This document shows positions 16,581 to 26,158 of a stretch of DNA of 64,000 nt, one piece after another. The position numbers were made by a program, and so were the translations under genes. Location of the stretch: NCBI RefSeq assembly GCF_037977235.1, contig NZ_CP150276.1, forward strand, positions 4,402,001-4,466,000. Reading direction: 5' to 3'. The notes beneath the pieces are model-generated. The model was not told the DNA's origin and did no database searches. It saw nothing but the letters and a program-made list of their open reading frames with translations. The DNA is from Paenibacillus sp. FSL K6-0276 (GTDB taxonomy: Bacteria; Bacillota; Bacilli; Paenibacillales; Paenibacillaceae). The first letter of the stretch is position 1; every line of letters starts with the position of its first letter.

Positions 16581-18815
16581 TTATTTCTTCGCTGGTAGCG
16601 GTGTTACCAAGAAATTCACCGGCAAGTTACTACCAGAAGCTGCTGTGAACAAAATCTCCACGGAGCCACCAAAATCACCAGTACGATAAATCACACTATT
16701 CATGTCAGCGGATGAGAGACTTCCCGAAGTCGGCATGTGTACGATTTGACCGTTAACCATGACTGGCCCCATGTAATTACCGCCACGTGGATTAAACGTA
16801 ACCAAGGAATTAGGTGCGACATGATCGAATTTGATTTTGTATAACACGCCGAAATTACCCGCATTGGATGCTTCAGTACCGTTCATTGGGTCTACACCGA
16901 TCAAATTCAAATCACTCGAATTGTCACCAATAAGAAGTCTCACAGGACTTGCTCCTACTTCATCGCTAACCGTGATGATGCGTGTAGAATCAGCATAAGT
17001 TCCTCGGTTATGCACCCCATCACGATCCAATATTGGAAGTGTAGGAAGTGTAGTCAACGGATCTTTATTTGCATCGATCATCATGACATTATATTCAATA
17101 GGATAATCACTAAATAAGTCCGCTTGGAGTGAAACAATTTCGCCTGGTTTCATCGCAGTTTTGTTTAGTTCTGTAAGAATCGAGACGCTTTCCCCGGGTT
17201 GTAGGACAGTTGTCTTATAATCTCTTCTGGTCTGCATAGACTCCCAGTACCGCTGCACTGACATTTTACCAGTACCCTCAGGATAAGAGTTTGGACCACC
17301 AAATCCTACATACTCTGTTGTAATTGTTGTAGGGTACAGATTGTTATTCTTAGCAATCACATACACCTTCGTTTTAATATTCATATTATTCTTGTGGTGG
17401 ACCAAGAATCGAGTTCCTCCGAATGATGTTTCTTTATACGTGATCCCTTCCGTATTCACTGTTTCTGGGCTGTTACTGCGAATAAGGGTATAAGGCTCGG
17501 AAGAGAGGTTATAGGCTACCTTCTGCCAAGTTGGAACCATCGATCCGTCGATGTTAAATACACTACCCGGAGAAGCGAATAATCTGTAGAAATCTTCTTT
17601 ACTGTACAAGACTTCATCCGAAATATTAATGGTCTTCTCAAAAGTGCTGATTGCGCCATGTGAATCTTTTACTTGAATGGCTACTGTTGCTGGACCTGGA
17701 GTGAAGAAAGCTTCTGCTTTGTTTGTCCAAGTTACTTCAATTTGATCACCGTCTGGGTCGCTACTTAGATCCGAATAAGTGATCATTTCACCCATCTTGT
17801 AAGAATCCTTGTCTGTCGTGAAATTAGCAACTGGCGGTGTATTTGGTTTAAGCACATTGATGGTCACGGAATAAGGATCACTCCACTGTCCATTCGCATC
17901 CATAACGGAATAGGATACTACATAAACCCCTGGTGTATCATAGACATCCTGCTTATTTCCATCCCAACGCTCATCGACAATGGCCGAACCATTCGGCGAA
18001 GAACTGGAAGTCACAAAATTCACTGTATCACCAGCATAAATTTGAGTTGGCACTGTAAAAGAAGCTTTAGGCTTCGTGTTCAGCGTAAGAATCACCCGTT
18101 TTTGCACATTATCAACAGTATAAGGAATGCCTAACGCTCCAGTGATGGACGTCAAAGGAACCATGAATGTACCCTTGAATTGATAAGCTGGACCTTTCAT
18201 CGTCACATTTTTACCATTAACGGAATAGATCTTACTGTCCGTCTTAAAGCGCATAACGTCGCTTCCCTTGGTAACAATGGTCTCTTTCGTTTTATAATCA
18301 TAAACGTATTTCACACCTACGCGCTCTACCATAGCCCGGATCGAAACGTATGAGACACCATTCTTCACGGCCATTGGCTGATTAGCCAAATATTCAACGC
18401 CGTTTTGGTACATTTTGTTGCTGTTCATCATAAGTACAAGCTGATTACTAGCCGCAGCACGAACACCATCCGTCGATGTAGGCTGTGTAGTAGTTTCAGG
18501 TGTTGCAGTAGGGATCGGAGTAGGCGTTGGTACCGTTGTTGATGTAGGTTCGGTTGTTGTCGTAGGTTCAGTTGTTCCTCCAGTATTTGGAGTTGGAGTT
18601 GGTGTAGGTGATACTACTCCCCCTGGCACCTCAGTTGGCATTGGCGGCAATGGGTCAGTAGCTTCTGGCATTACATCTGTCACAGATGTGGCAGATGCTC
18701 CTACTGCATTGGTATTACCGGAGGTATTATTGACAGCTTCGGCAAAAGCCGGCACTGCCGAGGCGGCCTGAGATATGGCCAAAACAGCAACTAACGTTAA
18801 TTTCTTTAAATCCAT
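16581..18815 (-). CDS. Exported copper-amine-oxidase-N-like/PKD domain protein
   Basis: A 744-residue secreted or wall-associated protein. Residues 1-26 are a signal peptide (AVPAFA-EAV). A Thr/Pro-rich low-complexity linker covers about residues 50-115 (repeats of TPTPTP and TTEPT). Residues 122-245 form a copper-amine-oxidase N-terminal-like module (KNGVSYVSIRAMVERVGVKYVYD, KGTFMVPLTSITGALGIPY). Two PKD-like domains follow at about 248-322 and 325-398 (PVANFTTDKDSYKMGEMITYSDLSSDPDGD is split here across the second). The C-terminal 340 residues have no family I recognise. No catalytic motif is visible; a structural or adhesive surface role is inference. Confidence 0.85.
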   Translation of the reverse strand: MDLKKLTLVAVLAISQAASAVPAFAEAVNNTSGNTNAVGASATSVTDVMPEATDPLPPMPTEVPGGVVSPTPTPTPNTGGTTEPTTTTEPTSTTVPTPTPIPTATPETTTQPTSTDGVRAAASNQLVLMMNSNKMYQNGVEYLANQPMAVKNGVSYVSIRAMVERVGVKYVYDYKTKETIVTKGSDVMRFKTDSKIYSVNGKNVTMKGPAYQFKGTFMVPLTSITGALGIPYTVDNVQKRVILTLNTKPKASFTVPTQIYAGDTVNFVTSSSSPNGSAIVDERWDGNKQDVYDTPGVYVVSYSVMDANGQWSDPYSVTINVLKPNTPPVANFTTDKDSYKMGEMITYSDLSSDPDGDQIEVTWTNKAEAFFTPGPATVAIQVKDSHGAISTFEKTINISDEVLYSKEDFYRLFASPGSVFNIDGSMVPTWQKVAYNLSSEPYTLIRSNSPETVNTEGITYKETSFGGTRFLVHHKNNMNIKTKVYVIAKNNNLYPTTITTEYVGFGGPNSYPEGTGKMSVQRYWESMQTRRDYKTTVLQPGESVSILTELNKTAMKPGEIVSLQADLFSDYPIEYNVMMIDANKDPLTTLPTLPILDRDGVHNRGTYADSTRIITVSDEVGASPVRLLIGDNSSDLNLIGVDPMNGTEASNAGNFGVLYKIKFDHVAPNSLVTFNPRGGNYMGPVMVNGQIVHMPTSGSLSSADMNSVIYRTGDFGGSVEILFTAASGSNLPVNFLVTPLPAKK

Positions 18816-19730
18816 GATATGACTCCTCTGCTCCTATTTGTAAATATAAGTAGGTCTCTGTCTTTTTCATACTCCTCTTATATTCCCCGCAAAAACGCAA
18901 CCGCCCTCAGCAGAGCGGAAGAATTGCTTTTTGCCACGTTCGTTATAACAAAACATAGTATTAGACGCATTCGGCCGCAAAAAGTTTCATTTTAAAGTAA
19001 AGAAAGATTAACTCAGTATTAAAAAAAACAAATCCAACCTTTCAGTTCCTCCCAGAAAAAATTGAGGTTATCCATATAAATATGTGTATTTTGCGCCTAG
19101 GTATATTCGTTTTCATTTGCTTTTGTTCGTAATCTCGCAAACAAAATATGCAAAGTTGAGTAGGGAACCACACTGCCATTTGTAAAAACTACCATGACAA
19201 AGAAATGGCTATCCCATGCTCAAGCTATAACTCCCTGCTTCAAAACCTGGACCATACAATTGCTGACCTCTCATGCAAACAAATCAGTGAAAAACAGGCT
19301 CAGACCGTAGCTCTTAAAGCACAATTCCACATTCATTTTCAGTTCTCCCAGTTCCCCTTCATCCCAATCTAAAGCCCTAATCACGATTGCTCTGCTAACG
19401 TCTTATACATCTTTCTTACACTCTATTTAAAACATATGATATTTTTTCGGGGGTGTAGGGAACATATTATATTTCTATTGAGAAAAGAGATGATTCTCCT
19501 TGGAAACCAAGGTGAATCATCTCTACTGTTTAAAATCATTTAATTAATCTTAGCTTATGTACTTCTATCACAGCCATACGTAAATCGCACATTGCTCTTT
19601 ATCATGCTATCATTGGATTTCAACCGCGAGCTGCGGTTTCTAATCAAGAAATCCGATAATAACAGCGACCGTAAGTCCAAATATTCCTCGCAGAGACGCT
19701 AAACCTCACCACACTGCAGTAACGCCGACC
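18816..19730. other. Long non-coding gap
   Basis: This 915-base AT-rich stretch holds no convincing ORF. The only clear structure is a hairpin at 19486-19524. It contains the promoter of the PKD protein gene on the right side of that gene (not pinpointed) and the downstream region of the YesN-type regulator. Confidence 0.6.
19486..19524 (-). terminator. Terminator-like hairpin
   Basis: agagatgattc with gaatcatctct plus an inner ccttgg/ccaagg pair give a long stem with an AAA loop; on the minus strand it is followed by cttttctcaat. It lies about 200 bases past the YesN-type regulator gene. Confidence 0.65.
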
Positions 19731-20522
19731 TCACTGCGCTTCGGCCCGGCATCGGTCGCGATACTCCTTAGGAGACATCCCCGTCTGCTTCTGAAATACC
19801 TTTGTGAAATAACGTCGTTCCTGATAACCCACTCCGGAACCAATCACCGTAATGCTCTTATCGCTATTAGTAAGCATAAACTTAGCAGCTTCAATTCGCT
19901 GTAGTGTTACGTATTCCACGAAAGTCATTGCAAAATGATTCTTAAACAAGAGACAGAAGTAACTGCCGCTAATGCTGATCTTATTCGCCACTTCCTCAAT
20001 CCCGATATCTGAGTGGAGATGTTCAGTGATATATTGGGCGGCTAAGTTCATTAGCTGATCCGGTGTTTTTTTGCCAGAATCATTGTCTGCTCCAGGGATC
20101 TCCTGGAATAAGGGGATGCTGTTATACAGTTTATTTTTAAACTGTTTACTACGGATATTAGCTCCGATCTCCCGTACCTTATTGCCAAGTTCTTCATAAT
20201 GTATTGGCTTACAAATGTATTCTTTAACCCCTAGCCGGATCGCTTCTCGTGCATAGTCAAACTCCTGATACCCGGTAAGAAGTAGCACCTCACTATCCAA
20301 TCCAATTTCCCGCAACTTTCCTACAAAAGTTAACCCGTCCATCACTGGCATACGAATGTCACTTAACACAAGATCGGGTTGCTCCTCTTCAGCAATGCGC
20401 AAGGCGTCCATACCACTGCGCGCCATACCGACGACCTCCATACCCATCTCCTGCCATGGCAACACTCTGTTCAGATTATTCAGAATTGGGGCTTCGTCAT
20501 CTACCAATAATACTTTTAGCAT
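19731..20522 (-). CDS. AraC-type response regulator (YesN family)
   Basis: A 263-residue response regulator. The receiver domain (about residues 1-120) has the acidic pair DDE, the phospho-acceptor Asp in DLVLSDIRMPVMDG (about 55), Thr in LLTGYQEF and Lys in KEYICKPIHY. The C-terminal 100 residues are an AraC double helix-turn-helix (GIEEVANKISISGSYFCLLFKNHF and VGYQERRYFTKVFQKQTGMSPKEYR). ATG 20522 follows GGGGGAAG by 7 bases and overlaps the end of the kinase gene by 26 bases, indicating translational coupling. It likely controls the sugar importer genes just upstream in the same direction. The ligand sensed is not known. Confidence 0.93.
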   Translation of the reverse strand: MLKVLLVDDEAPILNNLNRVLPWQEMGMEVVGMARSGMDALRIAEEEQPDLVLSDIRMPVMDGLTFVGKLREIGLDSEVLLLTGYQEFDYAREAIRLGVKEYICKPIHYEELGNKVREIGANIRSKQFKNKLYNSIPLFQEIPGADNDSGKKTPDQLMNLAAQYITEHLHSDIGIEEVANKISISGSYFCLLFKNHFAMTFVEYVTLQRIEAAKFMLTNSDKSITVIGSGVGYQERRYFTKVFQKQTGMSPKEYRDRCRAEAQ

Positions 20523-22353
20523 AATGATCTTCCCCCTGCTCGTATTTAGGTATGACACATTGAATTATAGTACCATAGCCTGGACTGGAACAAATAAATA
20601 TTCCGTACCTGTCACCGTATTCAATGCGGATGCGATCTGCTACACTGCGAATGCCAAGACCCCTACGTTCAAGATTCATCCGGTTATCCCGTTCAACTTT
20701 AACCTCTTGCTCCACAGGATCATTCACAATATATTGGAAAATGGACAACTGAGACGGTGTAATACCAATACCGTTATCTTCAATCCGTAAAATCAAGTCC
20801 CCTTGCTTCTCCCATACTTTCACAGAAACTTGACCTTTGTAATCAATACCCTCAAATCCATGCTGAATGCTATTCTCTACAAGCGGTTGCAAAGTAAGCT
20901 TTAGAATGCCGCAACTCATCAATTCTTGTGGGATATTAATATCATATTCAAATAAATCCTCAAACCTGAATTTTTGAATATCTAAATAATTGCGCAGATG
21001 TTTAATTTCTTCATCCAGTGTAATTTCTTCTCGATCCTGAATGCTGATACGTAAAATACTTGCCAGTCTGTAGACCATCTCACTAACTTTCTTACCTTCA
21101 TTTTGTATCGCCAGAACATTAATCGACTCTAACGTATTGAATAAAAAATGTGGTTTGATCTGTGCCTGTAGAACACGCATCTCCGCTTGATTCTTACGAC
21201 GCTGTTCCACATGGATTCTGTTAAACAACCCATTAATTTTATCCATAAGATCATTAAAGCCTTTACCAAGAAGCGTTAATTCATCATTCCCCTTTACTTC
21301 TACCCGCGTAGTCAGATCTCCATCCTCAACCCGTCGCATAAAACGAACAATTACGGCTATTGCACCAGTAATCCGATTCATAAAGAATAAATTGAAGATC
21401 ACTGCTGCCAAAAAGCAAAGGAAAATTACTCCGACAAACCAGCGTGCAAATACTGTAACTTCACGAGACAAAGTGTTCCATGAAGTTACAGACACTAGAC
21501 TCCATGGATAATCTTTCAAATGATACATAGAGAGAATGCTTTTCTCCCCGTTATACTGTGTTTTGAAACTCTGAAACCCTTTTTTAAAGGTAATCTCTTT
21601 ATTCGCGAATGACTGAATATCCTGTCCATCCAGCTTTTGATCTGGGTCGAATAGAATCATTCCGTCATCATTTACAAGCATAAACGAAACATCCTGATTG
21701 CTATCCCCAATTTTTAAATTGCGAAATATAGATTCGAACTCCCAATTTTTGATCTGCACAACGAGGATACCTATGTTCTGAAAGAAGCTCAATTCCTTCA
21801 CGAGTCGAATTTGTGTAAACACAGGTTCAGTTCCCGTAAGTTCGGGATATTCATGAGGAGCCAGCCATTTCGGCACGCCATTCAAATCCATTACTTCCTG
21901 GTACAAATCACTTTTCTTGAATGTATCATAGGGTAGCGTTCGGAAATTTTCCTTGGTAAAAAGCGACACGATTTCAGAGTTACCTCTACCGTTAAAATTG
22001 TACAAAAAAGCATAGCTGATCGATGGGTGGTTAAACAACAGACTACGGAAATTGCGCTGGCTAGCATTCAAATTGAGTTGCTCAGCATCAGTTAAATCCT
22101 GATTAGCAGGATCTTCTGCGCTAAGGGCCATATGAAAAACCGAGGTAGCAATTCCGTTGTCTGTAACGTTATCCATATCTTTTAACACATTAGAAATACT
22201 GTAACTAATTGCTTTGAGAGAGTATTCCGATTGCTGGCTATACTTTTTCTCGATAGAGTTATAAGTTACAAAAAACATAAGCATGCCTAGAATAAATAAG
22301 GGAATGATAATCAGGCCCAAAAATGCCGTAAATAATTTATAGCGCAAATTCAT
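20497..22353 (-). CDS. Sensor histidine kinase (YesM family)
   Basis: A 618-residue membrane kinase. Membrane segments are at about 8-30 and 305-327, enclosing a large extracytoplasmic sensor domain of about 270 residues (dCache-like by size). Then a HAMP domain (MRRVEDGDLTTRVEVKGNDELT), the His_kinase phosphoacceptor block QIKPHFLFNTLESINVLA (His about 415), and an HATPase domain with ENSIQHGF, DNGIGI and GLGIRSVADR. It forms a pair with the overlapping YesN-type regulator. The gene follows the permease operon after about 130 bases that hold a family A repeat. Confidence 0.93.
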   Translation of the reverse strand: MNLRYKLFTAFLGLIIIPLFILGMLMFFVTYNSIEKKYSQQSEYSLKAISYSISNVLKDMDNVTDNGIATSVFHMALSAEDPANQDLTDAEQLNLNASQRNFRSLLFNHPSISYAFLYNFNGRGNSEIVSLFTKENFRTLPYDTFKKSDLYQEVMDLNGVPKWLAPHEYPELTGTEPVFTQIRLVKELSFFQNIGILVVQIKNWEFESIFRNLKIGDSNQDVSFMLVNDDGMILFDPDQKLDGQDIQSFANKEITFKKGFQSFKTQYNGEKSILSMYHLKDYPWSLVSVTSWNTLSREVTVFARWFVGVIFLCFLAAVIFNLFFMNRITGAIAVIVRFMRRVEDGDLTTRVEVKGNDELTLLGKGFNDLMDKINGLFNRIHVEQRRKNQAEMRVLQAQIKPHFLFNTLESINVLAIQNEGKKVSEMVYRLASILRISIQDREEITLDEEIKHLRNYLDIQKFRFEDLFEYDINIPQELMSCGILKLTLQPLVENSIQHGFEGIDYKGQVSVKVWEKQGDLILRIEDNGIGITPSQLSIFQYIVNDPVEQEVKVERDNRMNLERRGLGIRSVADRIRIEYGDRYGIFICSSPGYGTIIQCVIPKYEQGEDHYAKSIIGR

Positions 22354-22378
22354 CGGCTAGTGCTCCTGACCAAGCATA

Positions 22379-22472
22379 ATCGCCTTCGGCGTCCTTATAA
22401 GGACGGTAAGCGATTAAGCGAGAAATATAAGGCTAAAGGATAGGGTAAAACTGATACTTTCGTATATTTTGA
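22379..22472. repeat. Dispersed repeat family A, copy 1
   Basis: Two inverted repeats in series. The first is cgccttcggc-gtccttataaggac-ggtaagcg, centred on the 14-bp palindrome gtccttataaggac. The second is gagaaatataag against cgtatattttg, framed by aaag and tactttcg. Nearly the same sequence is at 41347-41440 and 52851-52939, all in the same orientation. Confidence 0.8.
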
Positions 22473-22481
22473 GAAAAAAAG

Positions 22482-23312
22482 TTATCCTTTAACGCCGCCC
22501 GCTGTTACACCTTCAATAATCTTTTCCTGTAAAATCGCATAAATAATAATTACTGGAAGCACGCTGAAGACGATACCCGCTGACATTTGAGCATAGTTCA
22601 TCTGGTATTGATCGCGGAATTGAACCATACCTACTGGGAGCGTACGCAGTTCGTCATTCGAAAGGAAATAGTTTGCCAGCAAGAATTCGTTCCAATTTCC
22701 CAGGAAATTAACAATGAATACAGTAACCATGGCAGGTACGGTTAGAGGTACAATAATTTTAGCAAAGATACCTGGTGCCTTCAACCCATCCATGACCGCC
22801 GCTTCTTCAATTTCTCTAGGCAACGAACGCATAAATGCAGCCAATATTATTATCGTAAATGGAATTGCATTCGCGATATAAGGGATAATCAACGCCCAGT
22901 GCGTATTCAGAATCCCCATCTTACGTACAATCGTATAAATAGGAAGCATCAATGCGTTGTTTGGAATCAGCATTCCCACCATAACTAGCGAGAACAAAAT
23001 CGTATTCCATTTGCCTTGGCGCATCCGTGTAACTGCGAAAGCAAACATAGACGCTAGAATGATAGACACTACAGAAGCCAATATGGAAATGTACAAACTG
23101 TTAAAAAAGTAGGTGCTGATCTTGGCATTCACCCAAGCTTCAACGTAGTTAGAGAAGACAAACTCCTTTGGAATACCAAAAGGGTTAAGCGCTATTGCAT
23201 TGTTATCCTTTTTCACAGAAGAGAATAACACGAACAGGAAAGGAAATAGAATAACTAGCAGATAGGACAAAAGTGCGACATGTGGCAGACTCTTTTTCAG
23301 GGCGCGTGGCAT
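22482..23312 (-). CDS. Sugar ABC transporter permease (MalG type)
   Basis: Inner membrane channel subunit of a CUT1-type carbohydrate importer, 276 residues with six membrane segments. The EAA loop that contacts the ATPase reads EEAAVMDGLKAPGIFAKIIVPLTVP (about residues 175-200). It overlaps the upstream permease gene by one base (TGATG), so the two are translationally coupled. No ATPase gene is in the cluster; a shared MsmX-type ATPase elsewhere is the usual arrangement and is inferred here. Confidence 0.92.
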   Translation of the reverse strand: MPRALKKSLPHVALLSYLLVILFPFLFVLFSSVKKDNNAIALNPFGIPKEFVFSNYVEAWVNAKISTYFFNSLYISILASVVSIILASMFAFAVTRMRQGKWNTILFSLVMVGMLIPNNALMLPIYTIVRKMGILNTHWALIIPYIANAIPFTIIILAAFMRSLPREIEEAAVMDGLKAPGIFAKIIVPLTVPAMVTVFIVNFLGNWNEFLLANYFLSNDELRTLPVGMVQFRDQYQMNYAQMSAGIVFSVLPVIIIYAILQEKIIEGVTAGGVKG

Positions 23313-24196
23313 CAGTATTCAATCCTTTCTGTGCGTCGGGCTATCAGCAGCTGATAAACGGCTGTAACCACCAGTGTAAATACAAAGATCAGGACTGCGA
23401 TGGCATTACCGTACCCGTATTTAAAGTTAGTAATCGCATATTTAATCATGTAAGTTGCCATTACATCGGTTGAACCAGCAGGTCCACCCTTAGTCATAAC
23501 AATTACGATATCCGCCGCTTTCATTGCCCCAGCAATAGACAACATGATCACGACTGAGATGATTGGAACGATTAGCGGAAGTGTGATGCGTGTAGCACGT
23601 TGGAATCCAGTTGCACCATCAATGGCAGCAGCTTCGTCCAATTCGCCTGGTATCGACAAAATAGCTGCCAGTACCATTACAATATAGAATCCGGTCCATT
23701 GCCAAGCATTCGTGATCAGGATCGATAACATTGCGAATCTTTCATCCGACAGCCAGTATATTGGGTTAATACCAACTAAGCCAAGAACCTTATTTAAAAG
23801 TCCAATGTTGGGCTCATAAATGAAGCCCCATAGAATACCGATAACTGCTGTAGACATAATGGAAGGCATGAAGACTGCTGTCTTGTATAAGCCTTTTAGC
23901 TTCTTTACATTTGATATCAATAACGAGAAGAATATGATTAACGGCACCTGTACAAAACAGGAGAAAAGAATGAACCAACCGTTATTTTTGACAGATATCC
24001 AGAATCGTTCATCTCCTAATGCCTTCTTAAAATTACTGATTCCGGCAGACTTGACTGTGTCAGATACACCATTCCAGCTAGTAAAGCTGTAATAGATTGA
24101 ACTGAAGATGGGATAGATGAAGAACATCGTGAACAAGATCAGTGCTGGAAGAATAAAAAGGAAAAATACCAATGGATTTCTTAGCGCTTTATTCAT
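23312..24196 (-). CDS. Sugar ABC transporter permease (MalF type)
   Basis: The second channel subunit, 294 residues with six membrane segments. The EAA loop is ELDEAAAIDGATGFQRATRITLPLIVP (shown in parts: DEAAAIDGATGFQRA then ITLPLIVP). ATG 24196 follows GGAGGT by 4 bases and gives MNKALRNPLVFFLF, the typical beginning; a longer frame to 24298 exists but would read through the preceding hairpin. It pairs with the MalG-type subunit immediately downstream. Confidence 0.92.
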   Translation of the reverse strand: MNKALRNPLVFFLFILPALILFTMFFIYPIFSSIYYSFTSWNGVSDTVKSAGISNFKKALGDERFWISVKNNGWFILFSCFVQVPLIIFFSLLISNVKKLKGLYKTAVFMPSIMSTAVIGILWGFIYEPNIGLLNKVLGLVGINPIYWLSDERFAMLSILITNAWQWTGFYIVMVLAAILSIPGELDEAAAIDGATGFQRATRITLPLIVPIISVVIMLSIAGAMKAADIVIVMTKGGPAGSTDVMATYMIKYAITNFKYGYGNAIAVLIFVFTLVVTAVYQLLIARRTERIEY

Positions 24197-24278
24197 GACT
24201 ACCTCCGGTTGCTTTGACATCTGGCGAACAATGAATGTTTTAGATCTTTGCAAACACATAAATTCTTTAAGTTTAAAA

Positions 24279-24308
24279 ATGTACCCTGGTTCTAGCACCA
24301 GGGTACAT
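24279..24308 (-). terminator. Hairpin between binding-protein and permease genes
   Basis: gtaccctgg (24281-24289) pairs with ccagggtac (24298-24306); on the minus strand it is followed by atttttaaa. Such partial terminators commonly let the binding protein be made in excess over the permeases. Confidence 0.7.
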
Positions 24309-24323
24309 TCAGTTTGCAGCTAC

Positions 24324-25733
24324 TTATTCAACTGCTGCGTTTGCTTCTTCTTGTACCTTCTGTAAAGCTTCGCCCATTTTCTCTGGAGTCGTCTGACCAC
24401 CAATTAGCTTTTGAATTTGAATGTTACTGATTTCTGTAGTTACATCAGCTTGAACAAGAGAGTCAAATGCCGGGAACGAAGATTGTGAGTTATTAAGTAC
24501 ACCTACGATTTCGCTCATCAGATCATCAGTAATATTCTCATTCAGTACGTTTTGGTCAATTTTCATTGCTGGTAATACGCCATCTTCAACAAGTCCACGC
24601 AATTGCATTTCTTCGTTAAACAAGTTTTTGATAAAAGATTTCACAGCAGCCAATTGACGTGGATCTTTCTCAGCAGAAGCAGAGAAGCCGTAGCCATTGT
24701 TCACATCGCGCATCAATGCAGTTTGGTCGCCCACTCCGCCTTCAACTACCGGGATATTGAAGAATCCAACTTTACCGATCAAACCTTCGCCAGATTGGCC
24801 TGTTTTAAATACGGAGGATTTCCAAGTACCATCATACAGCAGGATTGCTTCACCACTAGTGAATTGTGTTGTATATTCAGCATACTCAAAACCAAGTTCG
24901 CCTTTTTTGAAGTATCCTTGGTCAACCCACTCTTTGTACTTCGCAAAGCCTTTTACAACATTTGGATCAGTCCATTTAGCTTCGCCAGTTGCAAATTTAG
25001 CAGTTACATCCGGACCTGCATAACGTGACCACAAGTGGTTAGCGAGCATAAGTGGTACCCAACCAGCTTTGGATGCACCAGCTAAAGGTACTTTTCCGTC
25101 AGCCTTGATGTCAGCCAATTGTTGTTCCAATTCTGCAAATGTTGTTGGCGCTTTCCAACCCTTGCTAGCGTAGTATTCTTTGTTGTAGAAGAATCCTTCA
25201 CCAGATCCACCGATCGGCAATCCGTAAATTTTTCCTTCGTAAGTGAAAGGATCAAGATTTGAGAATTTATCCTTAATTCCTAGTTCCTCAAGAATTGGAG
25301 TTAGGTCAAGTAATTTACCTTCTTTAGCATAGATCTTAGAGTCAGGGCTACCGAATAGATCGAAGATCTCTGGTGGATTACCTGCAGCCATTTCACCACG
25401 CAATTTTTCTTTACGGTTTACATCTGAATCTACCCCATCAAGTTTAAAGGTTAGGCCCGGTACATCCCCTTCTACCTTTTTCACTACTTCTTGCAGAATA
25501 GCCAGACGTTTCTGTTTGTCGGCACCGATCTGAGTGTGACGAATCGTCATTTCGAACGGTTCGTTACTTACCGGCTCTTCTGTTGCTGGAGCATTTGTAG
25601 CATCCGCTGAATTCGTCGCGGTAGCGTTTCCATCTCCTTTGTTAGAAGATGTATTATTGTTGCTTCCGCAACCTGCCAGTAAAGCTGATGATACAAAAAT
25701 CAGGGACAATAGCAAAGTCATACCTTTTTTCAT
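24324..25733 (-). CDS. Extracellular sugar-binding lipoprotein (family 1)
   Basis: A 469-residue ABC substrate-binding lipoprotein. The signal peptide ends in the lipobox LLAGC (Cys about residue 22), followed by an Asn/Ser/Thr-rich linker. The body has the SBP-1 pattern: LRGEMAAGNPPEIFDLFGSP, LDLTPILEELGIKDKF, EGKIYGLPIGGSGEGFFYNKEYY, and FTSGEAILLYDGTWKSS. It is first in an operon with two permeases and a YesM/YesN pair. Which sugar is bound cannot be told from sequence. A cre-like site lies about 110 bases upstream. Confidence 0.93.
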   Translation of the reverse strand: MKKGMTLLLSLIFVSSALLAGCGSNNNTSSNKGDGNATATNSADATNAPATEEPVSNEPFEMTIRHTQIGADKQKRLAILQEVVKKVEGDVPGLTFKLDGVDSDVNRKEKLRGEMAAGNPPEIFDLFGSPDSKIYAKEGKLLDLTPILEELGIKDKFSNLDPFTYEGKIYGLPIGGSGEGFFYNKEYYASKGWKAPTTFAELEQQLADIKADGKVPLAGASKAGWVPLMLANHLWSRYAGPDVTAKFATGEAKWTDPNVVKGFAKYKEWVDQGYFKKGELGFEYAEYTTQFTSGEAILLYDGTWKSSVFKTGQSGEGLIGKVGFFNIPVVEGGVGDQTALMRDVNNGYGFSASAEKDPRQLAAVKSFIKNLFNEEMQLRGLVEDGVLPAMKIDQNVLNENITDDLMSEIVGVLNNSQSSFPAFDSLVQADVTTEISNIQIQKLIGGQTTPEKMGEALQKVQEEANAAVE

Positions 25734-25841
25734 TTTTTGTGACCCCCCATATAATGTTGTGCTTTACACTTCTTATTATAGAAAATAGACTCCATTCTCG
25801 TAAGGTTAAGATTCATCCACTATAGGGATAAAAATCTCTAA

Positions 25842-25855
25842 TGAAAGCGGAATCA
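25842..25855. promoter_or_regulatory. Possible CcpA (cre) site
   Basis: tgaaagcggaatca matches the cre consensus TGWAANCGNTNWCA with one mismatch. It lies about 110 bases upstream of the sugar-binding lipoprotein start, a sensible place for catabolite control. One short degenerate motif, so weak evidence. Confidence 0.35.
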
Positions 25856-26097
25856 ACTACACAATGCGTAATATAATATAACTTCAATATAGTGAAAGTT
25901 GCGGTTAATCACTATTTTATGTAATTTAATCGGACATTTAAGTTGATGAAACGAATAAAACTTTTAATTAATGATACAATATCTATCACACTGAATTTCC
26001 AACCTCCTTATTAAGCCGCTGTAACTATATCATGTTTTTACAAGGGTACATACAAAATACCCCCTCTTTAAGACACCACAACGCCCCTCTCATAACA

Positions 26098-26143
26098 AAA
26101 AGCCATTCATTCAGTAGTAAATCACTGAAGGAACGGCTTTACT
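26098..26143 (-). terminator. Likely terminator of pflA
   Basis: aaaagcc-ttc-ttcagt pairs with actgaaggaacggctt across a short loop; it lies just past the pflA stop. The rest of the 425-base gap to the sugar-binding gene (25734-26158) is AT-rich without an ORF. Confidence 0.6.
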
Positions 26144-26158
26144 TAATGTAGATATCAA

